NCBI GenBank assembly: GCA_021815405.1
Contig: JAKAGV010000010.1
Location: 153,014 to 217,013 of the forward strand
Origin: Bacteroidota bacterium
Lineage (GTDB): Bacteria; Bacteroidota; Ignavibacteria; Ignavibacteriales; Ignavibacteriaceae
DNA: 64,000 bases
Reading direction: 5' to 3'
Position numbers and translations under genes: made by a program. The notes under the pieces are model-generated. The model was not told the origin of the DNA and made no database searches. It saw only the letters and a list, made by a program, of their open reading frames with translations. Positions 18,186 to 28,908 of the stretch are shown here, piece after piece. The first letter of the stretch is position 1. Every line of letters starts with the position of its first letter.

Positions 18186-18653
18186 TCAAGTCCTTTTTGA
18201 CTCACGGATAAATTGTATGTAATCAGTATATGCCGGTGTCTTTCCAATCTTTCGAACTTCTCTGGCAATCTGAGCACGATGATATGATGAATGCATGAAA
18301 ACATGAGTCAGCACATCTTCGATTGTATTTGAGAAATCTATACCTTTTGAGTTTTTATATGCAATCATGTTCTCAAATTCTGTTTCAAGCTTTGCACTAA
18401 TAAAATCAGAATAGGCTTTTGCATTTTCCTGCCATTGTCTGTTGCATTCGGCAAGACGCAGAGTCTTCCAGAAATTCATTCCGGAATAATCACCCGACTT
18501 TAATCTGATCATCCATATTTGTTCCGATAAAACAATGTGGGAAAGAAGCTTCAATACGGATTCATCTGAAATATTTTGGTCGCGCAAGCTTAATGTTAAC
18601 CGCTCGTTTGCCCATGAGTTATACTTGGCAAGCTTAGACAAATATTCTTTCAT
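18186..18653 (-). CDS. DinB family protein
   Basis: The 155-residue protein is a four-helix bundle of the DinB/YfiT type. It opens LAKYNSWANERL and has the histidine of LLSHIVLSEQIW (near 41) and the paired histidines of HVFMHSSYHRAQ (near 120-128), the three ligands of the family metal site. DinB-like proteins are often metal-dependent thiol transferases (bacillithiol or mycothiol), but function cannot be assigned without a substrate. It is a single gene between DUF2156 and a divergent GNAT gene. Confidence 0.88.
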   Translation of the reverse strand: MKEYLSKLAKYNSWANERLTLSLRDQNISDESVLKLLSHIVLSEQIWMIRLKSGDYSGMNFWKTLRLAECNRQWQENAKAYSDFISAKLETEFENMIAYKNSKGIDFSNTIEDVLTHVFMHSSYHRAQIAREVRKIGKTPAYTDYIQFIRESKRT

Positions 18654-18834
18654 ACTTTACCTCCGCAGAGTTAAGTGAAAAATTTTCTTATTTAAAATAA
18701 CTTTAAAAGATTAAAGTAGAAAGGAACTTATTAGCTAAAGTGATTTTCAATTCAATTTAAATTTTAACTTTTTGATGTGAAGTTAAAAAGACCGAACCCT
18801 TTACAAATGTATTACCGTTTATCTTACAAGTTGC

Positions 18835-18842
18835 TATATTTG
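18835..18842 (+). promoter_or_regulatory. Possible TAnnTTTG promoter element for the GNAT gene
   Basis: TATATTTG lies 21 bases before the ATG of the plus-strand acetyltransferase gene, a fitting position for a Bacteroidota-type -7 element. No Shine-Dalgarno sequence is obvious in the short leader. No clear -33 TTTG was found at the expected distance. Confidence 0.3.
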
Positions 18843-18863
18843 ATTTGACAAATAAATAAAACA

Positions 18864-19412
18864 ATGCTTAGTCTAAAAGTTGACGAAGAAATATTTCTTA
18901 AAGAATTAGAAATAAAAAATGCGAACGCATTGTTTGAGCTTATTGATTCCGGCAGAATCTATTTGAGAGAATGGCTGTCATGGGTCGACGAGACAAACGC
19001 AATTGAAGATTCGATTTTATACATCCAATCCGTTTCCCAAGGAGATGTTTATACCGGCAGATACGTTCTTGAAATTTGGTATAAGAACAAGTTTGCAGGC
19101 TTAATTGATTTCCACAACGGCAACAAAATAAATATGGCGATTGAGATTGGATACTGGTTAGGAGAACGGTATCAGGGGAAAGGAATAATTACGCGCTCAT
19201 GTAAGAAATGTATCGATTACGCTTTTGAAGAAATGGGTTTCAACAGAATAATTATAAAATGCGCTGTAGGAAATTTAAAGAGTCAGGCTATTCCGAAAAG
19301 GCTCGGGTTTAAATTTGAAGGCATTGAAAGAGAAGGACAAAACTTAAATGGTCGCTTCATCGATCTTGTTGTCTTTTCAAAATTAAAAAGGGAGTGGAAC
19401 CAAATTAGCTGA
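18864..19412 (+). CDS. RimJ/RimL-type GNAT N-acetyltransferase
   Basis: The 182-residue protein has the acetyl-CoA binding motif A of the GNAT fold (IGYWLGERYQGKGI, about 94-107) and the RimL-type motif B (NLKSQAIPKRLGFKFEGIE). It opens with REWLSWVDET, the stretch seen in ribosomal-protein-serine acetyltransferases such as RimL and YdaF. It likely acetylates an N-terminal amine of a protein or a small amine. It stands alone, with the zwf gene convergent. Confidence 0.88.
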   Translation: MLSLKVDEEIFLKELEIKNANALFELIDSGRIYLREWLSWVDETNAIEDSILYIQSVSQGDVYTGRYVLEIWYKNKFAGLIDFHNGNKINMAIEIGYWLGERYQGKGIITRSCKKCIDYAFEEMGFNRIIIKCAVGNLKSQAIPKRLGFKFEGIEREGQNLNGRFIDLVVFSKLKREWNQIS

Positions 19413-19499
19413 GAAAAAAATAAGAACTATTCTTTAATAAAGAAATTGTGAAAAGGTTTTTCCAAATTCACTACTTAATTTTGCGGCAAGACTTTTTGA

Positions 19500-21026
19500 T
19501 TAATCTTTAATATTCCAACTGCAGCCTGAGCCGCTGATAAGCTCATATGCCGCCTCAGGTCCCCATGTGCCGGAAGCATAATTCGGAACTTTCATCCACG
19601 GTTCGGATTCCCATTTCTTGATGACTGGATCTATGATTGACCAGGCTTTATAAATCCAGTCGCCATGCGGAAACAAAGTCTGATCACCTTTCATTGCATC
19701 GAACAGAAGCCACTGATAAGCGCTTGGCGGTTCTGCTATATTAAAGGCAGTGTCATATTGAAAATTTAAATTCACTGGACGAAGATGCAGTTCAGCTCCC
19801 GGCTGCTTTGCCATGAATGTATAAACAATTCCTTCATTAGGTTGAAGTCGAAATGTAAGAACATTCTTATGCATTGCACTTCTCGCATAAGTAGGGAACA
19901 TTGAATGCGGAGTCGGCTTAAACTGAATCGTAACTTCAGTCAATTTTCCTTTTAATCTTTTCCCGGTTCTTAAAAAGAAAGGAACACCAGCCCACCTCCA
20001 ATTATCGATCATTATTTTAAAGGCAGCAAACGTTGGAGTTATAGAATCATTAGCCACATTCTTCTCGCTGCGGTATGCCGGAACTTTAACACTGTTTATT
20101 TCGCCAGCATCATATTGTCCGAGGACGCAGTCTTTTTCAGGATCAATCTTACAGATCGAGTTTAGAACTTTTACTGTTTCCATTCTAAGAGAAGCATCAT
20201 AATTAACCGGGGGCTCAATTGCGGTAATGCATAAGAGCTGCAGCAGATGGTTCTGAACCATATCTCTCAGGATGCCTGTAGTTTCATAAAAATTTCCGCG
20301 TGTACCGATTCCTAATTCTTCGGCAACAGTTATTTGAACGTTCTCGATATAATTGCGGTTCCATATCGGCTCAAAACCCGGATTTGCAAACCGGAAGACA
20401 AGCATATTCTGCACCGTCTCTTTTCCAAGATAATGATCAACACGGAAAATTTGATTTTCGGAAAAAACTTTGTGGATGTCTTCGTCAAGCATATGCGCAG
20501 AATTTTCATCGCGACCAAAAGGCTTTTCAATAATGACGCGCCTCCAGCCCGTATTGCTTTTAGCCAATGAAACTTCGCCGAGCCGCTTTATAATTATGCT
20601 GTAATCCTGCGGTGGAGTTGCAAGGTGAAATAAAACATTATCTGCAATATTCAAATCATGCTGAAGTTTTTTGATCTTATCTCTTAACTTCGAATAGGAA
20701 GATGAGGCAGCATCATTGAAATCTCCTTTTACATAAAACATTTTTTGAGAGAATTCATTCCATTCTTTTTCGCCGCAGTCGCTTATTTTCTTCATTGAAG
20801 ATTTCATTTCGCTTCGAAAGAAATCATCATCCCACTCTCGTCTTGCAAATCCGATGATAGCAAACTGCTTAGGCATTAAACCATTGCAATTGAGTGCAAA
20901 CAAAGATGGAATTAGCTCACGATGTGTTAAATCTCCGGTTACACCAAAAATAACTACAATGCATGGTTCCGGCGGAATCGCCTTCGGGGCAACTGCTTTC
21001 ACAACTTCAACATACTCTTCACTCAT
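19500..21026 (-). CDS. zwf: Glucose-6-phosphate 1-dehydrogenase (copy 1)
   Basis: G6PD oxidises glucose 6-phosphate to 6-phosphogluconolactone with NAD(P)+, entering the oxidative pentose phosphate or Entner-Doudoroff route. The 508-residue protein has the nucleotide motif ([19 protein letters not shown], near 25-42) and the active-site signature [15 protein letters not shown] good AAGGAG site precedes the ATG. It is the last gene of the tkt, tal-pgi, zwf block. A second, clearly different G6PD gene lies at 48502 with gnd. The active-site neighbourhood ([20 protein letters not shown]) is shared by both copies. Confidence 0.97.
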   Translation of the reverse strand: MSEEYVEVVKAVAPKAIPPEPCIVVIFGVTGDLTHRELIPSLFALNCNGLMPKQFAIIGFARREWDDDFFRSEMKSSMKKISDCGEKEWNEFSQKMFYVKGDFNDAASSSYSKLRDKIKKLQHDLNIADNVLFHLATPPQDYSIIIKRLGEVSLAKSNTGWRRVIIEKPFGRDENSAHMLDEDIHKVFSENQIFRVDHYLGKETVQNMLVFRFANPGFEPIWNRNYIENVQITVAEELGIGTRGNFYETTGILRDMVQNHLLQLLCITAIEPPVNYDASLRMETVKVLNSICKIDPEKDCVLGQYDAGEINSVKVPAYRSEKNVANDSITPTFAAFKIMIDNWRWAGVPFFLRTGKRLKGKLTEVTIQFKPTPHSMFPTYARSAMHKNVLTFRLQPNEGIVYTFMAKQPGAELHLRPVNLNFQYDTAFNIAEPPSAYQWLLFDAMKGDQTLFPHGDWIYKAWSIIDPVIKKWESEPWMKVPNYASGTWGPEAAYELISGSGCSWNIKD

Positions 21027-21128
21027 ACAATCTCCTTAGCTTCACTAATACGATATAAAATTATTTTATCTACTACTTATAATTATACCGTTACCACTCA
21101 TCATTAATAAATCATTTTTCAAATCAAA

Positions 21129-23972
21129 TTACTTCAGTATCTCTGCAAGCTTTTTCAAATTTCCTTCAACATCATTTCCAAGATGGATTCTGATAACACG
21201 ACGCTCATGAGTGTTCAGAGATCTGAAATCGCCTAAAGCCTGAGCGTGCTGTAATGTTGCAAATCCAAATTCTTTAACCGGTATCGCAATCTCTTCTTCA
21301 GCATCGGCAGTTAGAAGTAAAAATACTCCGGTATTAGCTCCGCCTTTATGAAGCTGACCGGTAGAATGCAAATACCTTGGTCCATAGCCTAAGGTTGTTG
21401 CAACCTCATAACGGTCACGCAAGCTTGTACGAATGGTTTGAAGATGCTTATGTCTTGCCGGAGTCTGAAGGAAATAGCCGAGAAGTGAAATATAATCAGG
21501 CGCTTTTGCAAGCTTTAAGAATGAACTGAGAAAATCTTTTGCATTCTTACGATGACCGTCAAACAGCCAGCCTGCCGACTCTTCACAATAAATCGAAATA
21601 CCATTGGTGCTGACAACGGGCTGGTCTTCAACGAATTGTCTCTTCTCTTTCCATTCGGCAAGAATCTCATTCGTATTCTTTTTGCTTTCGGCAACATTCG
21701 GCTGATCAAAAGCATTTATCCCGATAATTACTCCGGCAGTTGCAGTGGCAATTTCCCAGCGAAGATATTCTGCACCAAGAGCAAGTTTATCTTTTATTTC
21801 AATCCTTGCAACCGGATGACCTGCTTTTTCCAATGGGGCCAGCTTCTTTTCATCGGCAGAAGTTTCATCATCGGAGGTATAAATGTAAACGAACATGCGG
21901 TCGTTGGAATAATTATCAGGGCTGCCAAGTTTTTCACTTTCAATAGGAAGCAATCCTTTTCCAATCTTGCCAGTACTTTCTGCAATTAGCTGCTCAACCC
22001 AGAGCCCGAAATTGCTGATCGATTTACTCATAACAAATGTTACTTTGTCGCGTTTCAATTTATAATTCACACCAAGGAAAGTTCCGAGTGCAACTCCGGG
22101 ATTTGAATCCGGCGGAACAAACTGACCGCAGCTTTGCATCATTTGATGTGCAAGATTCAAGACTTTCTTAACATCAATTCCGATCAATGCCATCGGCACC
22201 AAACCAAAGAATGACAACGCGGAATATCTTCCTCCGAACTCAATAGGATTTTCAAATACGTGCCGGAATTTTCTTTCAGCCGCTTCCTTCATTAAAGAAG
22301 TTCCCGGATCGGTAATAGCTACAAAATGTTCCCCAACTGATTTTCCAACTTGATTTTTTGTCAGTTCGTAAAAGTAATGATCAAAGCATGAAGTCTCCAG
22401 TGTTGTTCCTGATTTACTGGAAACTATGAATAGTGTTTTGCTTAAATCAATTTTTGATTCGAGTTCTTTAACTGCTGCCGGATCAGTATTATCCAAAACA
22501 AATAGCTGTAAAAATCCTTGCTTAACTCCGAAAGTTGCTGCTGAAACTTCCGGGCAGAGGCTGCTGCCTCCCATTCCAAGAACTACGGCAAATTTATATT
22601 TAGCAGTTTTCACTTCTTTAACAAGATTTTCTATTTCATATGATTTATTTAAGAAGTATTCCATGCTGTCTAACCAACCAAGACGAATCTTAATTTCTTT
22701 TATCTGATCAGGATCGTCGGACCAAAGATATGGATCCTTTGCAAACAACCGTCGTGTATATTGTTTCTCATTCAAAGATTTCATTGCCGCAGAAGCTTCG
22801 GATTTACCTTTGGCAAAATTGATTGTTTGTTTACCGATGTTGGCGCTTAAAATTTCATCCCGCTTCTTTGAGATGGATTTCATCAGATTGTCATACGGCT
22901 CAATAAATTTCTGGATTGCTTCATTAAGAAGCTGCTGAGTTACAAAGTCGATATCGATTCCTATTTTCTTTAAGTCATCAATAGCCTTATAAGCTTCATT
23001 CAAATTTTTTTCGATAGTATTATCTTCAAGCTTCCCATGATCGGCGAATGCATCAATAGTCTCATCCGGGAGCGTATTTACAGTATCGCGACCGATTAGA
23101 GTCTCGACATACTTAACATCATTGTACAGAGGATCTTTGGTGCTTGTGCTTGCCCAGAGCGGTCTTTGTACCTTAGCACCAAGCTCAACCAATTTATCCC
23201 AGCGCTCGCCAAAAAATATTCTTTTAAAACTTTGGTAGGCGATCTTAGCATTTGCAATGGCTGCTTTACCGAAAAGGCGCTCAGGCTTAATTGAATTGTC
23301 GTCGAATTTACCCGGAACAACCAAATGACCGAGGAGCTGGTCGGTCAAGACATCAATTCTACTTAAGAAGAAACTTGCTACAGATCTGACCTCCTTAATT
23401 GATTTGCCTTCAGCAGCACGTCGTTCAAGAGCTTTAATATAAGCATGCGCAACAGCCTCGTAACTTTGAATTGAAAACAGCAAAGTGATATTAACGTTAA
23501 TTCCCTCATACAACATTTCTTCAATTGCCGGAACGCCTTCCGAAGTTCCGGGAATTTTAATATAACAATTAGGACGATTCACTTTTTTGAAAAGTCTTCT
23601 TGCTTCAACCATCGTACCTTCAGTGTCGCGGGCAAGATAAGGAGAGACCTCGATGCTTACAAAACCGTCTACACCTTCGGAATTATCGAACACAGGGCGG
23701 AGAATATCGCAAGCATCCTGAACATCCTTAACAGTCAGTTCTTCATAAATTTCATGCACACCTTTTTTCTGATTTACGAGCTGTTTAATTTGAGCATCGT
23801 AATCATTGCCGCTCGTAATTGCTTTGTTGAATATGCTTGGATTGGAAGTGATACCGCGAAGCCCTTGCTGAACCACCCTCTTCTTTATCTCACCGCCTTT
23901 AATTTTACCGTGCGTCAAGTTATCAAGCCAATAACTCTGACCGTAATTTATCAATTCTGTTAAAGTGTTCAT
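21129..23972 (-). CDS. Bifunctional transaldolase / phosphoglucose isomerase
   Basis: The 947-residue fusion has an N-terminal transaldolase (about 1-370), with the Schiff-base lysine in CYIKIPGTSEGVPAIEEML near 135-152, and a C-terminal glucose-6-phosphate isomerase (about 400-947), with AVVLGMGGSSLCPEV and the SSKSGTTLETS phosphate-binding motif. The PGI half ends with a long domain containing the LHSTGQLHKGG motif. Tal-Pgi fusions are known from several phyla. It links sedoheptulose/erythrose chemistry to glucose 6-phosphate, the substrate of the zwf gene 102 bases downstream. Tkt lies 158 bases upstream on the same strand. Confidence 0.96.
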   Translation of the reverse strand: MNTLTELINYGQSYWLDNLTHGKIKGGEIKKRVVQQGLRGITSNPSIFNKAITSGNDYDAQIKQLVNQKKGVHEIYEELTVKDVQDACDILRPVFDNSEGVDGFVSIEVSPYLARDTEGTMVEARRLFKKVNRPNCYIKIPGTSEGVPAIEEMLYEGINVNITLLFSIQSYEAVAHAYIKALERRAAEGKSIKEVRSVASFFLSRIDVLTDQLLGHLVVPGKFDDNSIKPERLFGKAAIANAKIAYQSFKRIFFGERWDKLVELGAKVQRPLWASTSTKDPLYNDVKYVETLIGRDTVNTLPDETIDAFADHGKLEDNTIEKNLNEAYKAIDDLKKIGIDIDFVTQQLLNEAIQKFIEPYDNLMKSISKKRDEILSANIGKQTINFAKGKSEASAAMKSLNEKQYTRRLFAKDPYLWSDDPDQIKEIKIRLGWLDSMEYFLNKSYEIENLVKEVKTAKYKFAVVLGMGGSSLCPEVSAATFGVKQGFLQLFVLDNTDPAAVKELESKIDLSKTLFIVSSKSGTTLETSCFDHYFYELTKNQVGKSVGEHFVAITDPGTSLMKEAAERKFRHVFENPIEFGGRYSALSFFGLVPMALIGIDVKKVLNLAHQMMQSCGQFVPPDSNPGVALGTFLGVNYKLKRDKVTFVMSKSISNFGLWVEQLIAESTGKIGKGLLPIESEKLGSPDNYSNDRMFVYIYTSDDETSADEKKLAPLEKAGHPVARIEIKDKLALGAEYLRWEIATATAGVIIGINAFDQPNVAESKKNTNEILAEWKEKRQFVEDQPVVSTNGISIYCEESAGWLFDGHRKNAKDFLSSFLKLAKAPDYISLLGYFLQTPARHKHLQTIRTSLRDRYEVATTLGYGPRYLHSTGQLHKGGANTGVFLLLTADAEEEIAIPVKEFGFATLQHAQALGDFRSLNTHERRVIRIHLGNDVEGNLKKLAEILK

Positions 23973-24130
23973 ATTATTCTCCTAAATTTCATTTTTAAAA
24001 TTGTTGCGCCTTAAAAAGATAAAATTCACTGCGGAAATATAACTCAAAAATAAATTCTTAGTTGGGAATTTTTAATCATTCAATACATGACTGCTGCTTT
24101 TCTCGTGCTCATGTCGGGATATAAATTGAT

Positions 24131-26152
24131 TTATCTCCCAATCAATGATTTAGCTTTTGATACAATGTTCTCCACTGTAAATCCGTAATGCTTAAACAAT
24201 TCATTCAAAGGTGCGCTTGCGCCGAATTTACTTATTCCAATTACATCGCCATTATCGCCAACCCATTCGCACCAGCCAAAAGGTGAGCCGGCTTCGACTG
24301 CAAGCCGCGCCTTTACAGACGGAGGTAAAACTTCATCCCGGTATTTCTGAGCCTGAGCCTTAAATAATTCCCAGCTCGGCATGCTTACTACTCTTGCATC
24401 AATTCCTTCACTTATCAATTTTGTTTGAGCTTCAATAATTAATTGAACTTCCGAACCGCTGGCAATTAAAATTATATCAGGAGATTTTCCTTTTTCTCTC
24501 GAAAGGATATAAGCGCCTTTGAAAACGCCCTCGGCACCTGCAGTTTTATTACGATCAAATATAGGCAGTTTCTGGCGTGTAAGGACTAAAATTGTCGGAC
24601 CGTCTTTCCTCATCAAAGCCGCACGCCATGCATAAGCCGTTTCATTAGCATCTGCGGGACGTATAATGCACATATGCGGCATAGCTCTTAGCGATGCGAG
24701 ATGCTCAACCGGCTGATGAGTTGGTCCATCTTCGCCAAGACCAATTGAATCATGTGTCATTACATAAATAACCGGAAGCTCCATTAATGCTGCAAGCCTT
24801 ATTGCAGGCCGCGCATAATCTGTAAAAATAAAAAATGTAGAAGCGAACGCACGGAGACCGCCATGCAAAGTAATTCCCGATGAAGCGGCACACATTCCAT
24901 GCTCGCGGACTCCCCAGGCAATATTTCTATTAGAATATTTTCCTTTTTCCAGATAACCGGAAATTTTCATAATCGTGTCGGTGGAAGGAGAAAGATCACC
25001 GCTGCCTCCGATAAGCCATGGAATGTTCTCCACGAATGCATTTATAACTTTGCTCGATGACGTACGTGTTGCCATTGCTCCATCTGTTGGTTTGAATACA
25101 GGAATATTTTTATCCCAACCTTCCGGCAAATCGGCTTTTAATGCTGATTCAAATTGCAAAGCAAGATCAGGATATTTCGTTTTGTAATCATTATATTTTT
25201 TATGCCATTCCTCTTCCAAAGATTTACCGGCTTCAATTGCCTCATGCATATGCTCCAAAGCTTTTTCAGGAACTAAAAATTTTTCATCTTCTGGCCAGCC
25301 ATAGAATTTTTTCGTAAGCTTAACTTCCTCTTCTCCCAGCGGTGAGCCATGCGATTCAGAAGTATCCTGCTTGTGCGGGCTTCCATATCCGATGTGAGTC
25401 CTAACTAAAATAAGAGAAGGCTTATCTTTAACATTCTTTGCTTTTGTAATTGCGTCAGATAGTAAATCCAGATTATTTGCGTTGTCTCCTACATTTTGCA
25501 CATGCCAGTTATACCCTTCAAACCGCATCGCCACATTATCGGTATAAGCTAACTCAGTATTCCCTTCTATGCTGATGTGGTTATCGTCGTATATAAAAAT
25601 TAATTTCCCTAGACCGAGATGACCTGCTAAAGATGCAGCTTCGTTTGACGCCCCTTCCATAAAATCGCCGTCACTGCAGAAGACATAAGTATAGTGATCG
25701 ACAATATTAAATCCCTCGCGGTTAAATTTTTCTGCAAGATGAGCTTCAGCCATAGCCATTCCCACCGAAGTCATTATGCCTTGACCGAGTGGTCCGGTAG
25801 TTGTTTCTACACCGGGAGTAAGTCCGTGTTCAGGATGACCTGGAGTTATACTTCCCCATTGCCTGAAATTTTTTATGTCATCCAAAGTTAAGCCAAAGCC
25901 GCATAAATAAAGCATCGAATATAGAAGCATTGCTGCGTGACCGTTGGAGAGAATAAAACGATCGCGATTAAACCAATTTGGATTTTTAGGATTGAATTTT
26001 AAAAATTTTTTCCAAAGGACGTATGCGGAAGGCGCCAGTGCCATCGGTGCACCTGGGTGCCCTGAATTTGCCTTCTGAACAGCATCCATTGATAATGTTC
26101 TGATTGTATTTATAGTCAGTTCTTCAATTGTCATTTTTTCGAGCGAAGCCAT
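24131..26152 (-). CDS. tkt: Transketolase
   Basis: This thiamine-diphosphate enzyme moves two-carbon units between sugar phosphates. The 673-residue length is full. Motifs include NSGHPGAPMALAP (about 30-42), the TPP motif CSDGDFMEGASNEAASLAGH through YDDN (about 159-190), and the pyrimidine-domain GVREHGMCAASSG. The C-terminal domain is complete. It is the first gene of the sugar-phosphate block with tal-pgi and zwf, giving the non-oxidative pentose phosphate pathway next to its oxidative entry. Confidence 0.97.
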   Translation of the reverse strand: MASLEKMTIEELTINTIRTLSMDAVQKANSGHPGAPMALAPSAYVLWKKFLKFNPKNPNWFNRDRFILSNGHAAMLLYSMLYLCGFGLTLDDIKNFRQWGSITPGHPEHGLTPGVETTTGPLGQGIMTSVGMAMAEAHLAEKFNREGFNIVDHYTYVFCSDGDFMEGASNEAASLAGHLGLGKLIFIYDDNHISIEGNTELAYTDNVAMRFEGYNWHVQNVGDNANNLDLLSDAITKAKNVKDKPSLILVRTHIGYGSPHKQDTSESHGSPLGEEEVKLTKKFYGWPEDEKFLVPEKALEHMHEAIEAGKSLEEEWHKKYNDYKTKYPDLALQFESALKADLPEGWDKNIPVFKPTDGAMATRTSSSKVINAFVENIPWLIGGSGDLSPSTDTIMKISGYLEKGKYSNRNIAWGVREHGMCAASSGITLHGGLRAFASTFFIFTDYARPAIRLAALMELPVIYVMTHDSIGLGEDGPTHQPVEHLASLRAMPHMCIIRPADANETAYAWRAALMRKDGPTILVLTRQKLPIFDRNKTAGAEGVFKGAYILSREKGKSPDIILIASGSEVQLIIEAQTKLISEGIDARVVSMPSWELFKAQAQKYRDEVLPPSVKARLAVEAGSPFGWCEWVGDNGDVIGISKFGASAPLNELFKHYGFTVENIVSKAKSLIGR

Positions 26153-26354
26153 TTCACCTACCTTTCAATTCGTAAGTCCTTTAAAATTACGACTGAATTA
26201 ACCTAAACTATGTAACATATATCAAAAGGAGGTTAGTAGATAAGTTGCATTATCTTTTTAGATATGTTTTCGATAAATAATTCGATCTTGAATAATCTTA
26301 GAAAATTAATGACTGCTGAATGAAGTCATTTCCGCATTCAAATTGAAACTAAAA

Positions 26355-27563
26355 TTAATTTAAACGGCTGAATACTCTTTCTGCTATGGTTTTACCGATG
26401 CTTAAGGATGCTGTTGCTGCAGGTGAAGGCGCATTCAAAACATGTATCATTTTTTCCGCTTCGATAATTCTAAAATCATCAACAAGCTTTCCGTCAGGCT
26501 CAAGTGCTTGGGCACGCACTCCCGCACCTTCAGGATGAACATCATCATATTGAATATCGGGAATTAATTTCTGCAATGCTTTAACAAAAGCTGCTTTGCT
26601 AAGCGACCTGTGAAATTCATGCATTCCCATTCGATAATGTTTAGAAGCCATCTTCCAAAAGCCGTTATAAGAAATCATTTGCAGAACATCTTTAACGGAA
26701 AAATCTTTGTGGGAATATCCTTCACGTTTAAAAGCTAATACAGCATTTGGTCCGGCTTCAACTCCGCCGTTAATCATTCTTGTAAAGTGAACTCCGAGAA
26801 ATGGAAACTTGGGATCCGGAACAGGATACACCAGGTTTTTTACCAGGTACTGTTTTTCTTTTTTTATCATATAATATTCTCCGCGGAAAGGAACTATTTG
26901 AAGTCCCGGCTCTACTCCGCAAAGCTTCGCAATTCTATCAGACTGCAATCCGCCGCAGTTGACTAAAAATTTTGTTCTAACTTCGCCTTCAGTTGTTTGA
27001 AGGACAAACTCTGAATCATCTTTCGTAAGTGATAGAAATTTAGTGTTGGTTTTTATTTTACCGCCTTTGTCATTTATTTTTTTAGCAAAAGTTTCAGTCA
27101 CTTTTTTATAATCGGTTATTCCGGTTTCAGGGACAAATAAACCTGCAATTCCATTTGCATAAGGCTCATAGTCTTTAATCTCTTCTTTCCTCAACCGTTT
27201 CATTCCGGTAAGACCGTTTGCTCTTCCGCGTCTTTCCAGTTCGTCTAAAGCAGGTATTTCTTCAACAGAAGCTGCTACTATTATCTTGCCGCAGTGTTCG
27301 TGCTTAATATTGTTCTCTTCGCAAAACCGATACATCATTTCTCTGCCTTCAATGCAGTTTTTAGCTTTGAGCGATCCGGGTTTGTAATAAAGCCCGGAGT
27401 GGATTACTCCGCTGTTGTTGCCTGTTTGGTGAGCAGCTAATTTTTCTTCAGCTTCTAAAATAACAAGCGAAATATTTTTTAACCTAAGAAGATTTAACGC
27501 TGTTGATGTTCCTACAATTCCGCCGCCGATAACCGCTAAGTCGAAGCATTTTGAAGAAGACAT
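26355..27563 (-). CDS. lhgO: L-2-hydroxyglutarate oxidase-like FAD-dependent oxidoreductase
   Basis: The 402-residue protein is a DAO-type flavoprotein with the FAD motif VIGGGIVGTSTALNL (about 10-24) and the LhgO/L2HGDH signature HQTGNNSGVIHSGLYYKPGS (about 45-64). The second half has FPFLGVHFTRMINGGVEAGP and the C-terminal SPAATASLSIGK. Such enzymes oxidise L-2-hydroxyglutarate to 2-oxoglutarate and pass electrons to the quinone pool. It lies 202 bases upstream of tkt on the same strand; it may have its own promoter. Confidence 0.9.
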   Translation of the reverse strand: MSSSKCFDLAVIGGGIVGTSTALNLLRLKNISLVILEAEEKLAAHQTGNNSGVIHSGLYYKPGSLKAKNCIEGREMMYRFCEENNIKHEHCGKIIVAASVEEIPALDELERRGRANGLTGMKRLRKEEIKDYEPYANGIAGLFVPETGITDYKKVTETFAKKINDKGGKIKTNTKFLSLTKDDSEFVLQTTEGEVRTKFLVNCGGLQSDRIAKLCGVEPGLQIVPFRGEYYMIKKEKQYLVKNLVYPVPDPKFPFLGVHFTRMINGGVEAGPNAVLAFKREGYSHKDFSVKDVLQMISYNGFWKMASKHYRMGMHEFHRSLSKAAFVKALQKLIPDIQYDDVHPEGAGVRAQALEPDGKLVDDFRIIEAEKMIHVLNAPSPAATASLSIGKTIAERVFSRLN

Positions 27564-27692
27564 TAAAATATTTTCCCTAATAGTTGATATGAAAGAAATT
27601 ACAAATCAAAATTATAATTAAATGAATTGATATAAAACAAATATTATTACTTGTTAAAACTATTATCTTGAATCGAATATTTTAATTTAATT

Positions 27693-28016
27693 ATGTTCAC
27701 TCCGAAAATTCCGGAAAAAAATTTTTATATGGTAATTAATAAAAAGCAAAAAGTCAGTTTAATAATAGGGCTGGCTGTAATTTTAGCGGCAGTTATTATT
27801 TGGCTTGCAGACGGAACTTACGTATTCACACAAACAAAAGTTCTAATCGAAAAAAAAGATCCTCTATTCGGTACGACCTACAAAGTTTGGCAAAATAAAT
27901 TTATTTGGGGGTTAGACCTTACCTTGGTAGTTACTGCCGTCAGCATAATTCTTTCCGGTCTGTTCTTCTTCATTTTTAAAAATAAAAGAAAGAGTATAAA
28001 TGAAATCCATAATTAG
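27693..28016 (+). CDS. Small two-helix membrane protein
   Basis: The 107-residue product has two predicted membrane helices (about 23-42 and 74-95), with a hydrophilic loop containing FGTTYKVWQNKFIWGLD between them. An in-frame ATG at 27729 (MVINKKQK) would give a shorter form of about 95 residues that starts just before the first helix; neither start has a strong ribosome binding site. It overlaps the next gene, yceI-like, by 17 bases, so the two are probably co-translated. The family is not recognised. Confidence 0.7.
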   Translation: MFTPKIPEKNFYMVINKKQKVSLIIGLAVILAAVIIWLADGTYVFTQTKVLIEKKDPLFGTTYKVWQNKFIWGLDLTLVVTAVSIILSGLFFFIFKNKRKSINEIHN

Positions 28017-28638
28017 TGCTTTAATTTTAATACTATTTTATTCTGCAGCAATTTATTCTCAAGGATTTGATGTAAAGGCAAAAGGCGTTCAGAAATTTTC
28101 ATTCAAAGATGATAAAGGCAGAAATCAGGCAACGTTTACAAGCAGAACTCCATTCGATGAAGTTGATGGACTAACAACACAGATAAGCGGTACCGTTTCC
28201 TTTAATGTAAGTGATGTAAAAAATACTCTTCAAGGAGAGATTTCATTCCCGACAGCATCTTTGCAGACAGGTATAACAATGCGAGACCGAGATATGAAAG
28301 CACCTAAATGGCTTGATGCCGAAAGGTACCCGACTATTTCCTTTAAAATTCTAAAAGTCACTAACATTCAAAAACTTGCGCCGAACAAATTAAAAGTTGA
28401 TGTTTTAGGCAATTTTAATTTACACGGAGTTACAAAAGAAATACCTGTTGAAGCTACGATGACTTATCTTGATGAAAGCTCCGCAACTGAAGCGCGAGAG
28501 CCTGGTGATCTTCTCGGAGTAACAGCAAACTTCCATATTACTCTTTCGCAATACAATGTTCAAAATATGATACTTGGGACTAGAGTCTCCGACAACATCA
28601 GCATAGGAGTAAACATTGTAGGTACAAATAAGTTTTAG
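28000..28638 (+). CDS. YceI family periplasmic protein
   Basis: The 212-residue protein has a signal peptide (about 1-20, ending AIYSQ) followed by a YceI/lipocalin-like barrel. Typical motifs are the MRDRDMKAPKWLDAERYPTISF stretch (about 88-109; only part is quoted elsewhere) and GNFNLHGVTKEIPVEATM. YceI proteins bind long isoprenoid chains or amphiphiles in the periplasm. It is translated with the small membrane protein before it. A 13-bp hairpin downstream marks the end of the unit. Confidence 0.92.
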   Translation: MKSIISALILILFYSAAIYSQGFDVKAKGVQKFSFKDDKGRNQATFTSRTPFDEVDGLTTQISGTVSFNVSDVKNTLQGEISFPTASLQTGITMRDRDMKAPKWLDAERYPTISFKILKVTNIQKLAPNKLKVDVLGNFNLHGVTKEIPVEATMTYLDESSATEAREPGDLLGVTANFHITLSQYNVQNMILGTRVSDNISIGVNIVGTNKF

Positions 28639-28658
28639 ATAAAGAGTTTTTCAAATTT

Positions 28659-28705
28659 TTCGCGTATTTGCGGTAAGGAGAAAAAACTGCAAATACGCGA
28701 ATTTC
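28659..28705 (+). terminator. Terminator hairpin after the yceI-like gene
   Basis: A perfect 13-bp stem, TTCGCGTATTTGC (28659-28671) with GCAAATACGCGAA (28689-28701), sits 20 bases after the stop and is followed by TTTCCTTTCT. The interrupted T-run makes it a moderate rather than ideal rho-independent terminator. Confidence 0.6.
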
Positions 28706-28908
28706 CTTTCTAAAAAAATCTTCTATTTTATTCGGTAAATTGCCGGAATCCTTATAATCCCTAAACTTACAGCTATTATCGTTCGATAATGAATTGGTAG
28801 TCAGATCAGGAGTTTTCAAATAATTATGGTAAAAAGTATGGTTCTAATTATTTTGTCAGGACTAATTGATAAAGTCTAACTTCATTCACAAAAAAAGGGT
28901 TAGGTACA